From NCBI GenBank assembly GCA_039024295.1, contig JBCDIQ010000149.1:1-12665 (forward strand): a stretch of 12,665 nucleotides of DNA. Reading direction: 5' to 3'. Source of the DNA: JBCDIQ01 sp039024295 (GTDB lineage: Bacteria > Bacteroidota > Bacteroidia > J057). The notes beneath the pieces are model-generated. The model searched no databases, was not told the DNA's origin, and was given only the letters and a program-made list of their open reading frames with translations. Position 1 is the first letter of the stretch. Every line of letters starts with the position of its first letter. Positions 1 to 8,082 of the stretch are shown piece after piece. Position numbers and translations under genes: made by a program.

Positions 1-1
1 A

Positions 2-3000
2 AATTCCTGGCTCACCATCTCTTTTTCACAAGCAGGTACGTATATCATTTCTTTACAGGTCATCGGTAATGACCCCAACTGCTTTGACACATTTTTAGAC
101 ACCCTTCAGGTATTTTGCGAACCCCGGGCTGAGATCAATGGCTGGCAGGCACTCATTTTACCAGGAGACACCCTCGATCTCACTACTTCGGGCCCTCCAG
201 GCTCCTCCTACTTTTGGTTGGTAAACGGACAAATTGCAGGTAGTGGGCCTGCCTTTAGATTTACATCTGCACTAGGGGGCTCGGTGATTATCCAATTAAT
301 TGTAGATCATGGAGGATGCCAGGATACCACTGCGCGTGTGGTAAAAATTGGGGATTGTGGGTTGGATTATGATGCCGTGAAAACCTACTGGGCATTAGAG
401 GACAGTATGATAATGGATTTTACCGTTAATCCACCCGTGATCAGCAAGCAGGGAAACTTAGTTGGGCTGCAACCCCCTCCAGGAAGTCCATATCTTGAAA
501 ATAGCGTAACAATTAGCGACAGAAACGGCAACCTGTTGTTCTATTCCAACGGAAGAACCATTTGGGACAGAACCCACAACGTTATGCCTAATGGTAGTGG
601 AATTATGGGAAATCCATCCACTATGCAAGGTACAATTGCATTTCCAGACCCAGGTGACCCACAAGTTTATTACCTGTTTACCTTAGACGCATCAGAAAAC
701 CTTTTCCAGGATGGGCTTAGGTACACAAAAATAGATATGAGGCTTCGTAATGGACTGGGTGACGTTATTCCAACTCAAAAAAATGTGTTTGTCATGCGAA
801 CGCTTCTTGAAGGCATGCATGCGGTGTACCACGCTAACGGAACAGATGTATGGCTTTCCGTAAGTCGGCGTAATGGCTTTTTAAATACTACAGCCCCAGA
901 AATTATTTCTATCCTCATCACCCCACAAGGTGTACAGCCCAATCCAGTCGTTACCCCCTTGGTTAATAATTCGCAACAGCTTATATGGCTCATCAAGTTT
1001 TCTCATGATAGCCAGTGGCTGCTTGCGGGTCCTTTGCTTTGTTTCTTTGATCGTCAAACAGGTGTACCTACCACATTTGCAGACCTTGGGGGTTCTTTTA
1101 GTTTCCTTATGGGAGCTGATTTCTCACCCGATAATAGCAAATTATACGTATCAGCAAGTCTGCAAGGCGGCAGAGAAGAGTTGCAGCAATTTGACCTGAG
1201 CCTGGGGAATCCTGCTGCTGTTGTAGGCTCTCGTACAACCTTGGCAGCCGGAAGTGCCCCCACATTCCTCCCATATAACAATGGAAAAATTGAACTGGGA
1301 TTAGACGGGAAAATATACTGCGCTAGCAGACGTACCCCAGGTATCGGAGTGGTGCAAAATCCAAATTTGGCCGGAGTAGCCAGCAATTTTCAACTCAACG
1401 GAGTACCATATCCTAACAATTACCGCCTAAAAAGCCTCAACCTGCCCACCTACATCCGTGGGAAGGTTGGACGTGAACCGCTAAAACTAGAAGCGGAAAA
1501 TCTCAACCCATGTCCAGGAGAACCCGTAAAGGTCTGGGCCAAAGAGTTGAGTGGCACCTATGAATTGACCTTTGAATTACTGGGTCAGGGCACTCATACC
1601 CCAATCGGAGATACTACCTGGGTAGTAGGGGAAGTTGGAGGTCAACTGGGGATAGCCGCCGAACGCCGAAATGCCTGCGACATCCAGTATGATACCCTGT
1701 GGTTGACCGTAAGGCCCGGGCCATTCTTCGACCTTGGTCCAGATCAGGCCTTGTGTGAACAGGAATTAACCCTTGAGGCAGATTTTTTCCCGGATGTTAC
1801 CTACCAATGGTCAACGGGAAATACTGGTCGGCAACTGGTGGTGAACCAACCCGGCATGTACTGGGTGGAGGCAACAGATACGCTCTCGTTGTGCCAATAT
1901 GCAGATACCCTTGAAGTGTTACCAGGAGCGTCAAGTATCACACCTGACCTAGGGCCTGATCAATCTATTTGTAATGGCGGAGTTTTTGAGCTAACAGTGC
2001 AGCCACCACCTGGAGGAACTGTCCGATGGTGGGATGGATTTACCGAACCTAAGGTGACCATTTTTGAATCTGGAACCTATTGGGTAACGGTAACCGATGG
2101 GTGTGGCATATCCCAAAGCGATACGATAACCATTGAATTACTGCCTCCTTTTCCTCGGGAGGTCCCCAGTATTGCCGCTTTTTGTTTCGGCGAATCAGTA
2201 ACAGTAAACATGACCAGTCCCAATTTCGATACCTACCGATGGAGTGATGGGATAGAAGAGGGTATTCGTCTATTTGATCAAATTGGCCGGTACTACCTCC
2301 ATGCACAGGATATCCGTGGATGCTGGGTGACTGATACCCTGGATATTACCGAACATCCCACCTTCACCCCTCCTGAGTTGCCAACAGATACGGCCATTTG
2401 TTTGGGAGATACAGTTTGGGTAGATGCTACGACCTCTGATTGGGTACGATACACTTGGTCAGATGGAACATCAGTTGCTGTTCGAATCCTGACCGTTGGC
2501 GGGAATTACCAGCTGACGGCTACTGATATAAATGGCTGTACCTTCTCCGATGATTTCCGGCTCTCTGTAAAAGAACCTCGACCTTTACGCTTAGATGCCC
2601 AATATGAGATCTGTCTGACAGACACCCTTTTGATTTCGGCGGAAACTGGAAATCTAGTTGAGTATCAATGGTCAGATGGATTCACAGGATATGAAAGACC
2701 CGTTTGGGAAGCTGGGATCTATACTGTTCAAGCCCAAGAGCTCGGGATAGGGTGTGTAAATTCCGCTTCCACAGAAGTTGTCATAATCGATTGTCCCATT
2801 TCATTGTTTCTCCCCAATGCATTTACCCCAAATAATGATGGACATAATGATTGGTTTGTCATCCCCCAAAGGCCAGATGTGGTTGCTTATCAGTTGACAA
2901 TATTTAACCGATGGGGAAATAAGCTATTTGATGCACAAAACCCAGTTCCAGGTTGGGATGGCACTTACAAAGGAAATTCCTGCCCGGAAGGGGTGTATGT

Positions 3001-3073
3001 CTACCACCTTCAATACCAGGGGATAGATGGAGCAATTCGACGGAAGCAGGGAACTATAACCCTGATTCGGTAG
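2..3073 (+). CDS. Copy 1: secreted PKD/propeller/Ig-repeat protein with T9SS type B C-terminal domain (5' truncated by window edge)
   Basis: The frame is open from base 2 to the TAG at 3071-3073, so the gene begins outside the window. Its first visible codons align with residue ~389 of copy 2, and 1023 residues remain against 1024 in copy 2, so the full protein should be near 1411 residues with its start about 1.2 kb upstream. Visible parts, in order: the end of a PKD-like domain (SFSQAGTYIISLQV), a second PKD-like domain (from FCEPRAEINGWQ), a beta-propeller-like region (FYSNGRTIWDR, FSPDNSKLY, KIELGLDGKIY), about six Ig-like repeats with a paired-Cys, W-S-D/T-G and G-x-Y-x-V pattern, and a CHU_C sorting domain beginning near LFLPNAFTPNNDGHNDW and ending GTITLIR. 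The last domain implies T9SS export. Whether a peptidase domain exists and is active cannot be seen. A TTG at 218 is an internal codon, not the start. Copy 1 is the most divergent of the three: its sorting domain differs from copy 2 at about 21 of 89 residues. Confidence 0.93.
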   Translation, partial: NSWLTISFSQAGTYIISLQVIGNDPNCFDTFLDTLQVFCEPRAEINGWQALILPGDTLDLTTSGPPGSSYFWLVNGQIAGSGPAFRFTSALGGSVIIQLIVDHGGCQDTTARVVKIGDCGLDYDAVKTYWALEDSMIMDFTVNPPVISKQGNLVGLQPPPGSPYLENSVTISDRNGNLLFYSNGRTIWDRTHNVMPNGSGIMGNPSTMQGTIAFPDPGDPQVYYLFTLDASENLFQDGLRYTKIDMRLRNGLGDVIPTQKNVFVMRTLLEGMHAVYHANGTDVWLSVSRRNGFLNTTAPEIISILITPQGVQPNPVVTPLVNNSQQLIWLIKFSHDSQWLLAGPLLCFFDRQTGVPTTFADLGGSFSFLMGADFSPDNSKLYVSASLQGGREELQQFDLSLGNPAAVVGSRTTLAAGSAPTFLPYNNGKIELGLDGKIYCASRRTPGIGVVQNPNLAGVASNFQLNGVPYPNNYRLKSLNLPTYIRGKVGREPLKLEAENLNPCPGEPVKVWAKELSGTYELTFELLGQGTHTPIGDTTWVVGEVGGQLGIAAERRNACDIQYDTLWLTVRPGPFFDLGPDQALCEQELTLEADFFPDVTYQWSTGNTGRQLVVNQPGMYWVEATDTLSLCQYADTLEVLPGASSITPDLGPDQSICNGGVFELTVQPPPGGTVRWWDGFTEPKVTIFESGTYWVTVTDGCGISQSDTITIELLPPFPREVPSIAAFCFGESVTVNMTSPNFDTYRWSDGIEEGIRLFDQIGRYYLHAQDIRGCWVTDTLDITEHPTFTPPELPTDTAICLGDTVWVDATTSDWVRYTWSDGTSVAVRILTVGGNYQLTATDINGCTFSDDFRLSVKEPRPLRLDAQYEICLTDTLLISAETGNLVEYQWSDGFTGYERPVWEAGIYTVQAQELGIGCVNSASTEVVIIDCPISLFLPNAFTPNNDGHNDWFVIPQRPDVVAYQLTIFNRWGNKLFDAQNPVPGWDGTYKGNSCPEGVYVYHLQYQGIDGAIRRKQGTITLIR

Positions 3074-3145
3074 GTCCTATACCAATCCACCTTATTTCAT
3101 TCTATATGAAGTCAGAGATTAGATGGCTCCACGTTGGTCGCCATG

Positions 3146-3182
3146 ACACCACGGTGTGGTGGTGTAGAGTGACCCTAGGGTC
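3146..3182. repeat. Short hairpin followed by 12-bp perfect palindrome
   Basis: ACACCAC (3146-3152) pairs with GTGGTGT (3159-3165) around a 6-base loop. Six bases later GACCCTAGGGTC (3171-3182) is a perfect 12-bp palindrome. They lie 70-110 bases after the copy 1 stop codon. Neither is followed by a T-run, so they are not typical intrinsic terminators. They could help form the 3' end of the copy 1 mRNA, be a protein-binding site, or be chance. Confidence 0.4.
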
Positions 3183-3323
3183 TGTACCAAGAGATCAAAC
3201 ATGCGTTTATCATTGTGAATACAGTTGGGTACTTTTAAAGCTGACAAGGATTAAGCATACTGTTTAACCACCGCTATTTAGACGTCTCTGCCCAGGCCTT
3301 TCACAGAAAAACAGGCGCGTTGG

Positions 3324-3392
3324 CCTCTCCCAAACAGCGAGGGCGGAGAGGGGTTGCGGGACGGGTAGAATCAAGGCATGCCTTGATTCTAC
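3324..3392. repeat. GC-rich hairpin plus perfect 28-bp palindrome (possible dispersed repeat or terminator-like structure)
   Basis: Two adjacent structures are visible. CCTCTCC (3324-3330) pairs with GGAGAGG (3345-3351) across a 14-base loop. Then a perfect 28-bp palindrome spans 3365-3392, with half-site GTAGAATCAAGGCA; as RNA it would form a 12-bp stem with a CATG tetraloop. A short T-run (3402-3406) follows after ten bases, further than usual for an intrinsic terminator. The stretch is clearly more GC-rich than the AT-rich DNA after it. Possible identities are a bidirectional terminator, a REP/MITE-like dispersed element, or a protein-binding palindrome. The palindrome itself is certain; its function is not known. 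Confidence 0.75.
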
Positions 3393-3421
3393 AGGAGTAG
3401 ATTTTTGGATATGTTGCATCG

Positions 3422-3494
3422 ATAAAAAAGTACTACATTGAAAATTTGCATAGCTGCTTTAATTGCTTTCCTGTCACCCGTAATACTTTTTTAT
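3422..3494. repeat. 15-bp imperfect inverted repeats enclosing 43 bases
   Basis: The left arm 3422-3436 and right arm 3480-3494 are reverse complements at 14 of 15 positions, including an uninterrupted 11-bp core (ATAAAAAAGTA on the left). The 43-base interior has no reading frame of interest. I see no target-site duplication at the outer edges, so a mobile mini-element is only a possibility; a long RNA stem in a leader or trailer is the alternative. Confidence 0.5.
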
Positions 3495-3558
3495 GGAACT
3501 GAACACAATGGATTGGTCTTATAACGCAGTTGACTTTTTTCATGTATAGGTGTCGATT

Positions 3559-3648
3559 CATTGACCGTTTTGGATCATAACCCATTCATTCCTGACCGTT
3601 CGGGCCGATAATTGTACGCTCAAACAGGGTTTTGGGTAACTTTTTATC
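3559..3648 (+). promoter_or_regulatory. Conserved leader of copy 2 with two TGACCGTT direct repeats
   Basis: TGACCGTT occurs at 3562-3569 and again at 3593-3600, starts 31 bp apart (about three helical turns). The second copy ends exactly 48 bases before the ATG at 3649, which matches the position of TGACCGTT before copy 3. A second shared block, GGTAACTT, lies at 3635-3642, just before the start codon. Shared position and sequence between paralogues suggest a retained promoter, operator or 5' leader. I could not place a convincing Bacteroidota -33/-7 promoter (TTG / TAnnTTTG), and there is no clear Shine-Dalgarno sequence, which is common in this phylum. Confidence 0.45.
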
Positions 3649-6600
3649 ATGAAAAAGCCCTTTCTCTGTTGCCTGATGGTTCTTTTTACAGCCCTCCTCA
3701 GTTCGATGAATCAGGTAATCGCTCAGTTTCCTACCTGTGGAACTGATCATATGCACCGGCATCTGGAGCAGCATGATCCACAAGTTCAGCATCGGCAGCA
3801 ACAATTCGAACGCCTCTGGCAGCGCAGGGCCTTACACGGAACACCAGCCGCCCGGCAAGTCTATACTATTCCCACGGTTGTCCATCTGGTTCATAGCAAT
3901 GGCCCTGCGAATATCACAGATCCGCAGGTACAAGCAGCCATCAATGCACTCAATGATGGGCTTCGGAACAGAGGCATTTTTAATCCCGCCACTGGAGTAG
4001 ATGTGGAAATTGAGCTTTGTCTGGCTCTCCGAGACCCTCAAGGGAATTCCACCAATGGCATCACCAGAACTGCATCTCCCTTGTCTCAGATGATCATGGA
4101 ATCGCTGGACACCCTGCTGAAAGACCTGATTCGATGGGATCCCACCCAGTACCTCAACATCTGGGTCGTAAATAGCATTACCTCTCAGGCTTCGGGGCCA
4201 GGAGTAGCAGGATATGCCTATTTCCCATCTGCCCACGGGACCAGAGTAGACGGAATTGTAGGAGAAGTGGCCTATTTCAACAATCAGCAAGAAGACATTT
4301 CGGTATTTGTGCATGAGGCAGGGCATTATTTCGGCCTCTTTCACACCTTCCAGGGAGGCTGTAGGAACAACAATTGCCTCGCAGATGGTGATCGGGTGTG
4401 TGACACCCCGCCTGATGGTTCTACCAGCGCAGTTGCCTGTAATGCCAATCCCAACTCCTGCCAAACAGATGAAGATGACACCAATACCAGAAATCCCTTT
4501 CGCGCCACTTCCCTTGGCGGACTAGGAGACCAGCCGGACATGATCACCAATTATATGGATTATGGGGATCCTGCGTGTACAGATGCATTCACCCTGGGCC
4601 AGAAAGACCGAATGGTGCTAGCCCTTACCACAGAAAGGGCCAGCTTGCTACAATCTCCCGGTTGCCTGACACCTTGTATAACACCAGTTCTTTCCTCATT
4701 TACCCTGAATAATTTACCTGCATCGGTGGGCAGAAATTTACAGATGCAATTCAATGGAACGGGAACCGTCACAGCCTATGAGTGGGCGGTAAATGGAAAC
4801 CCAATCGGCACCGGACCAGCAGCCAATTATACCTTTCCCCAAGCAGGCAACTATATCATTTCCCTAAAAGTGACCGGCAGTACTTCAAACTGCTTTGACA
4901 TTTTTTCGGATACCCTGGAAGTCTTTTGTGAACCCAGGGCAGACATCAACGGATGGCAGGCGTTTATCCTTCCAGGTGATGTGCTCCAACTCACCACCCA
5001 GGGGCCTGTTGGCTCAAACTTTACCTGGCTGGTAAATGGAGTGCCTGCAGGAACGGGAACTACGTTTAATTATACTTCTTCCCAAGCGGGTTCCGTGATC
5101 ATTCAGCTGGTAGCAGATCATGGCGTATGCCAGGATACCACTGCTCGGGTGGTAAAAGTGGGCGACTGTGGCTTAGACGATGGGGCCATCAAAACCTATT
5201 GGGCACTAGACGACAGTTTCATGATGGATTTCACCGTAAATCCTCCCGTAATTCGTAGGGAAGGCAATATGCATGGCCGACAGTTTACCACGCGAATAGG
5301 TTCTTTCATCGAAAGTAGCGTGACCATCAGCGATGAAAATGGAGGGCTTCTCTTTTATTCAAATGGAGAAAAAATTTGGGACCGGAACCACAACACCATG
5401 CCCAATGGCAATGGCATTCTGGGCAGCCATTCTACCTCGCAGGGTACCATTGCCTTTCCTGATCCGGGTGACCCTGAGGTATATTACCTCTTCACATTAG
5501 ACGCAGCTGAAAATAGTTACCAAAATGGGTTGCGCTACACAAAAATCGATATGCGCCTAAATGGAGGGTTGGGAGATGTCATCCCCACTGAAAAAAATGT
5601 GTTTGTACGACGTACCCTGCTAGAAACTATGCACGCAGTGTATCACGCAAACGGGAGGGATGTATGGGTAACCGTGGGTAGTCGTCCCTCCTTTGCCACA
5701 TTTAATGCAAATATCGTCTCAATTCTCGTCACCGACCAGGGAGTCCAGCCCAATCCACCTTCTACCCCGGTCATGTTAAATGGAGCACCGCGATCTGTTG
5801 GTGGGCTGAGGTTTTCCCATGATGGTCAATGGCTGTCCGCCTCTGCACTCTTGTATTACTTTGACCGACAAACGGGAATCCCAACCCTTTACATGGATTT
5901 TACCAACCAAGTAACTGGAGTTGCAGGTGTTGAATTTTCCCCTGATAACAGCAAGATCTATTTTTCAGGTAGAGATGTGGTAAATTTTAACGGTGAGTTA
6001 CACCAGTATGACCTGAGTTCGGGCGTTCCCGCAACCATTCAGACAACCAGGACTGTTTTGGTAGTGAATGTCGCCCCTAACGATTACTACAATGCCAGTA
6101 AAATTGAATTGGGTAAGGATGGGAGGCTATATAATGTAAATCCTGGTCATCAGGGCCTCCATGTAATAGATGATCCAGATCTTGCAGGGCCGGCTTGTAA
6201 TTTCAGGAAATACAAACTGCTTTACCCCGGAAACTACCTGGCCAAAAGCATCAACTTACCTACCTACGTTCGCGGGAAAGTCGGTAGGCAAGGTCTCACC
6301 CTGGAAGCGGACAACCTCAATCCTTGTCCAGGAGAACCCGTCAAAGTCTGGGCCCTTGATCTGACAGGTACCTATGAGCTTACCTACGAATTGCTGGGAC
6401 AGGGCTCTCAAAACCCGTCTGGAGATACGACCTGGGTAGTTGGGGAGACGCCCGGGCTACTGGGTGTAGCAGCTGAGCTTCGAAATGCCTGTGGCATTGA
6501 GCATGATACCCTGTGGCTAAATGTCAGACAAGGCCCACTTGTTGACCTGGGTCCCGATCAGGTCATTTGTGAACAGGAGGTCCAGCTAACCGCAGATTTC

Positions 6601-7887
6601 TTTCCCGATGTTACCTATGCATGGTCTACAGGTGAGCAAACCCAAAGCATCAGTGTGAGTCAGCCGGGGACCTATTGGGTATTGGCTACCCATACCATCA
6701 CAGGATGTGAACATGCGGATACCCTTCAGGTGTTGCCTGCTCCACCGGCGATTCAGCCAGATTTAGGGCCAGATCAGATCATTTGTCCTGGAGGTGTTCT
6801 GGAACTTTCAGTTCAGGTTCCCACAGGCGGAACCGTTCGTTGGTGGGACGGCACCACAGAACCCACCATCACCATTTTTGAACGTGGCACCTATTGGGTA
6901 ACCGTTTCAGATGGGTGCGGTAACCCACTTAGCGATACCGTGGTGATCGATCTATTGCCAGCCTTGGCCCGTGAAGTACCGGATTCGGCTGCTTACTGCC
7001 CCGGCGAAACCGTGTCTGTTGACATGACCAGCCCAGGATTTGTGGCTTATCGTTGGGATGATGGGACCGAAGAAGGGATTCGGATGTTTAGCCAGGTAGG
7101 GACGTACTTTTTGCATGCGCAGGATAATCGGGGGTGTTGGGTGCATGACACCTTGGACATTTTTGAACATCCGGAACTGGTTCCCCCTATCTTGCCTGCA
7201 GACAGTGCCATTTGTAGGGGAGATACTGTGTCCCTGGATGCACATACCCTGGGTTGGGAAGGGTATTTTTGGGCAGATGGAGAGACCGGAGCAGCCCGGA
7301 GTTTAAGTGAAGGGGGCAATTACGTCCTAACCGCTATAGACACCAACGGCTGTGCAACGATGGTGGACTTTCGGCTACGGGTTAATGAGTCCAGGCCTTT
7401 GCGCCTGGAAGAACAAATTGAGATCTGCCCGGGAGATACCGTCTTCATTTCGGCAGAGACCGGTAATTTCATCAATTATGTTTGGTCTGATGGATATAGG
7501 GAAGTAGAAAGGCCCGTTTGGCAGGCTGGTAGGTACACTGTGCAAGCTGAGGAGCCCGCCTCTCGTTGCATCAGCAGCGGAGCGATAGAAGTAGTGATGA
7601 ACCCCTGTCCCATTTCGGTCTATTTACCCAATGCCTTTTCTCCCAATAATGACGGGCACAATGACTGGTTTTTAATTTCCCCCCGTGCAGATATCGTTTC
7701 CTATCACCTGCTGATTTTTAATCGGTGGGGCGAAAAGCTGTTTGACAGCCAGAACCCATTTCCCGGATGGGATGGTACGTACAAGGGGGCCTCCTGCCCA
7801 GAAGGCGTATATGTGTACCGGCTCGAATACCAGGGAATTGATGGCGTTTTTCGTCAGAAGAATGGGACTATTACGTTGATTCGATAG
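3649..7887 (+). CDS. Copy 2: secreted M43-type zinc metalloprotease with PKD, propeller, Ig-like repeats and T9SS type B sorting domain (catalytic motif intact)
   Basis: A 1412-residue secreted protease, predicted to hydrolyse proteins or peptides outside the cell. The ATG gives a good Sec signal peptide: KK, hydrophobic core, likely cleavage after VIA at residue 25. Domains by rough residue: M43 peptidase ~70-339; PKD-like ~345-427 and ~428-507; propeller-like ~508-880 (FSHDGQWL, FSPDNSKIY); six Ig-like repeats starting near 883, 964, 1035, 1106, 1177 and 1249; CHU_C sorting domain ~1320-1412 (YLPNAFSPNNDGHNDW to GTITLIR). The peptidase contains HEAGHYFGLFH at 222-232 (zinc ligands H222, H226, H232; catalytic E223), Met-turn NYMDY at 301-305, and FTLGQKDRM, as in pappalysin, ulilysin and cytophagalysin relatives. 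CHU_C domains are type B T9SS signals, so surface attachment or release is inferred. It stands alone with its own leader, 575 bp after copy 1. The substrate is unknown; the PKD, propeller and Ig parts probably mediate binding. Confidence 0.95.
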   Translation: MKKPFLCCLMVLFTALLSSMNQVIAQFPTCGTDHMHRHLEQHDPQVQHRQQQFERLWQRRALHGTPAARQVYTIPTVVHLVHSNGPANITDPQVQAAINALNDGLRNRGIFNPATGVDVEIELCLALRDPQGNSTNGITRTASPLSQMIMESLDTLLKDLIRWDPTQYLNIWVVNSITSQASGPGVAGYAYFPSAHGTRVDGIVGEVAYFNNQQEDISVFVHEAGHYFGLFHTFQGGCRNNNCLADGDRVCDTPPDGSTSAVACNANPNSCQTDEDDTNTRNPFRATSLGGLGDQPDMITNYMDYGDPACTDAFTLGQKDRMVLALTTERASLLQSPGCLTPCITPVLSSFTLNNLPASVGRNLQMQFNGTGTVTAYEWAVNGNPIGTGPAANYTFPQAGNYIISLKVTGSTSNCFDIFSDTLEVFCEPRADINGWQAFILPGDVLQLTTQGPVGSNFTWLVNGVPAGTGTTFNYTSSQAGSVIIQLVADHGVCQDTTARVVKVGDCGLDDGAIKTYWALDDSFMMDFTVNPPVIRREGNMHGRQFTTRIGSFIESSVTISDENGGLLFYSNGEKIWDRNHNTMPNGNGILGSHSTSQGTIAFPDPGDPEVYYLFTLDAAENSYQNGLRYTKIDMRLNGGLGDVIPTEKNVFVRRTLLETMHAVYHANGRDVWVTVGSRPSFATFNANIVSILVTDQGVQPNPPSTPVMLNGAPRSVGGLRFSHDGQWLSASALLYYFDRQTGIPTLYMDFTNQVTGVAGVEFSPDNSKIYFSGRDVVNFNGELHQYDLSSGVPATIQTTRTVLVVNVAPNDYYNASKIELGKDGRLYNVNPGHQGLHVIDDPDLAGPACNFRKYKLLYPGNYLAKSINLPTYVRGKVGRQGLTLEADNLNPCPGEPVKVWALDLTGTYELTYELLGQGSQNPSGDTTWVVGETPGLLGVAAELRNACGIEHDTLWLNVRQGPLVDLGPDQVICEQEVQLTADFFPDVTYAWSTGEQTQSISVSQPGTYWVLATHTITGCEHADTLQVLPAPPAIQPDLGPDQIICPGGVLELSVQVPTGGTVRWWDGTTEPTITIFERGTYWVTVSDGCGNPLSDTVVIDLLPALAREVPDSAAYCPGETVSVDMTSPGFVAYRWDDGTEEGIRMFSQVGTYFLHAQDNRGCWVHDTLDIFEHPELVPPILPADSAICRGDTVSLDAHTLGWEGYFWADGETGAARSLSEGGNYVLTAIDTNGCATMVDFRLRVNESRPLRLEEQIEICPGDTVFISAETGNFINYVWSDGYREVERPVWQAGRYTVQAEEPASRCISSGAIEVVMNPCPISVYLPNAFSPNNDGHNDWFLISPRADIVSYHLLIFNRWGEKLFDSQNPFPGWDGTYKGASCPEGVYVYRLEYQGIDGVFRQKNGTITLIR
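4312..4344 (+). other. Intact zinc-binding motif HExxHxxGxxH of copy 2
   Basis: These codons encode HEAGHYFGLFH (residues 222-232), the extended metzincin motif with all three His ligands and the general base Glu. The Met-turn Met is at residue 303 (4555-4557), followed by D304 and Y305; a Tyr two residues after the Met is typical of metzincins. Both elements are present, so the enzyme is predicted to be active. Confidence 0.93.
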
Positions 7888-8082
7888 GGAATCCCCAGAA
7901 GAATTAGGTGAAATTAAGAAAACAGTCTGGTGTTATATTGAGACAAACAAAGAAATCAGGTTCTTATGTTACGCATTATGCATATTGCATTTCTCAATGT
8001 GTTTTAGGGCATCCCCAATTTACGCTTGACCGTTAAGTTCAAAGAGTGTCTGTACTTGTTCGAGATTTAGGTAACTTCTTCC
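7888..8082 (+). promoter_or_regulatory. Spacer and leader of copy 3 with TGACCGTT and GGTAACTT blocks
   Basis: This 195-base spacer has no gene. TGACCGTT at 8027-8034 ends 48 bases before the ATG at 8083, the same distance as before copy 2. GGTAACTT at 8070-8077 is also shared. Only one TGACCGTT copy is present here, against two before copy 2. Further upstream, three 7-base units beginning GCAT (GCATTAT, GCATATT, GCATTTC) run head to tail at 7973-7993. I see no hairpin with a T-run after the copy 2 stop, so read-through from copy 2 is possible. No confident -33/-7 promoter was found. Confidence 0.45.

Larger units (their letters stand above)
3074..3648. other. Intergenic region between copies 1 and 2, rich in inverted repeats
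   Basis: No convincing gene lies in these 575 bases; short open frames here lack recognisable protein features. The region holds a small hairpin and a 12-bp palindrome (3146-3182), a GC-rich island (about 3310-3365) followed by a perfect 28-bp palindrome (3365-3392), an imperfect inverted repeat pair (3422-3436/3480-3494), and a promoter-proximal segment (about 3559-3648) resembling the leader of copy 3. It is about three times longer than the spacer between copies 2 and 3 and its first ~400 bases show no similarity to that spacer, which suggests inserted sequence. I see no strong rho-independent terminator directly after the copy 1 stop. Confidence 0.7.

Noticed and set aside
218..220. TTG as the start codon of copy 1
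   Set aside because: The frame is open from base 2 and the upstream codons align with PKD-domain residues of copies 2 and 3 (e.g. NCFDTFLDTLQVFCEPRAEINGW), so the gene starts outside the window.
3310..3392. Integron attC-like site
   Set aside because: The GTT and AAC core-site patterns (RYYYAAC / GTTRRRY) are not properly formed or paired, and the genes here are large paralogues rather than cassettes.
3832..4464. 210-codon reverse-strand open frame inside copy 2
   Set aside because: It lies antisense to the conserved peptidase domain, and a similar antisense frame appears over copy 3 (8548-9087), as expected from shared codon bias. Its translation has no recognisable domain.
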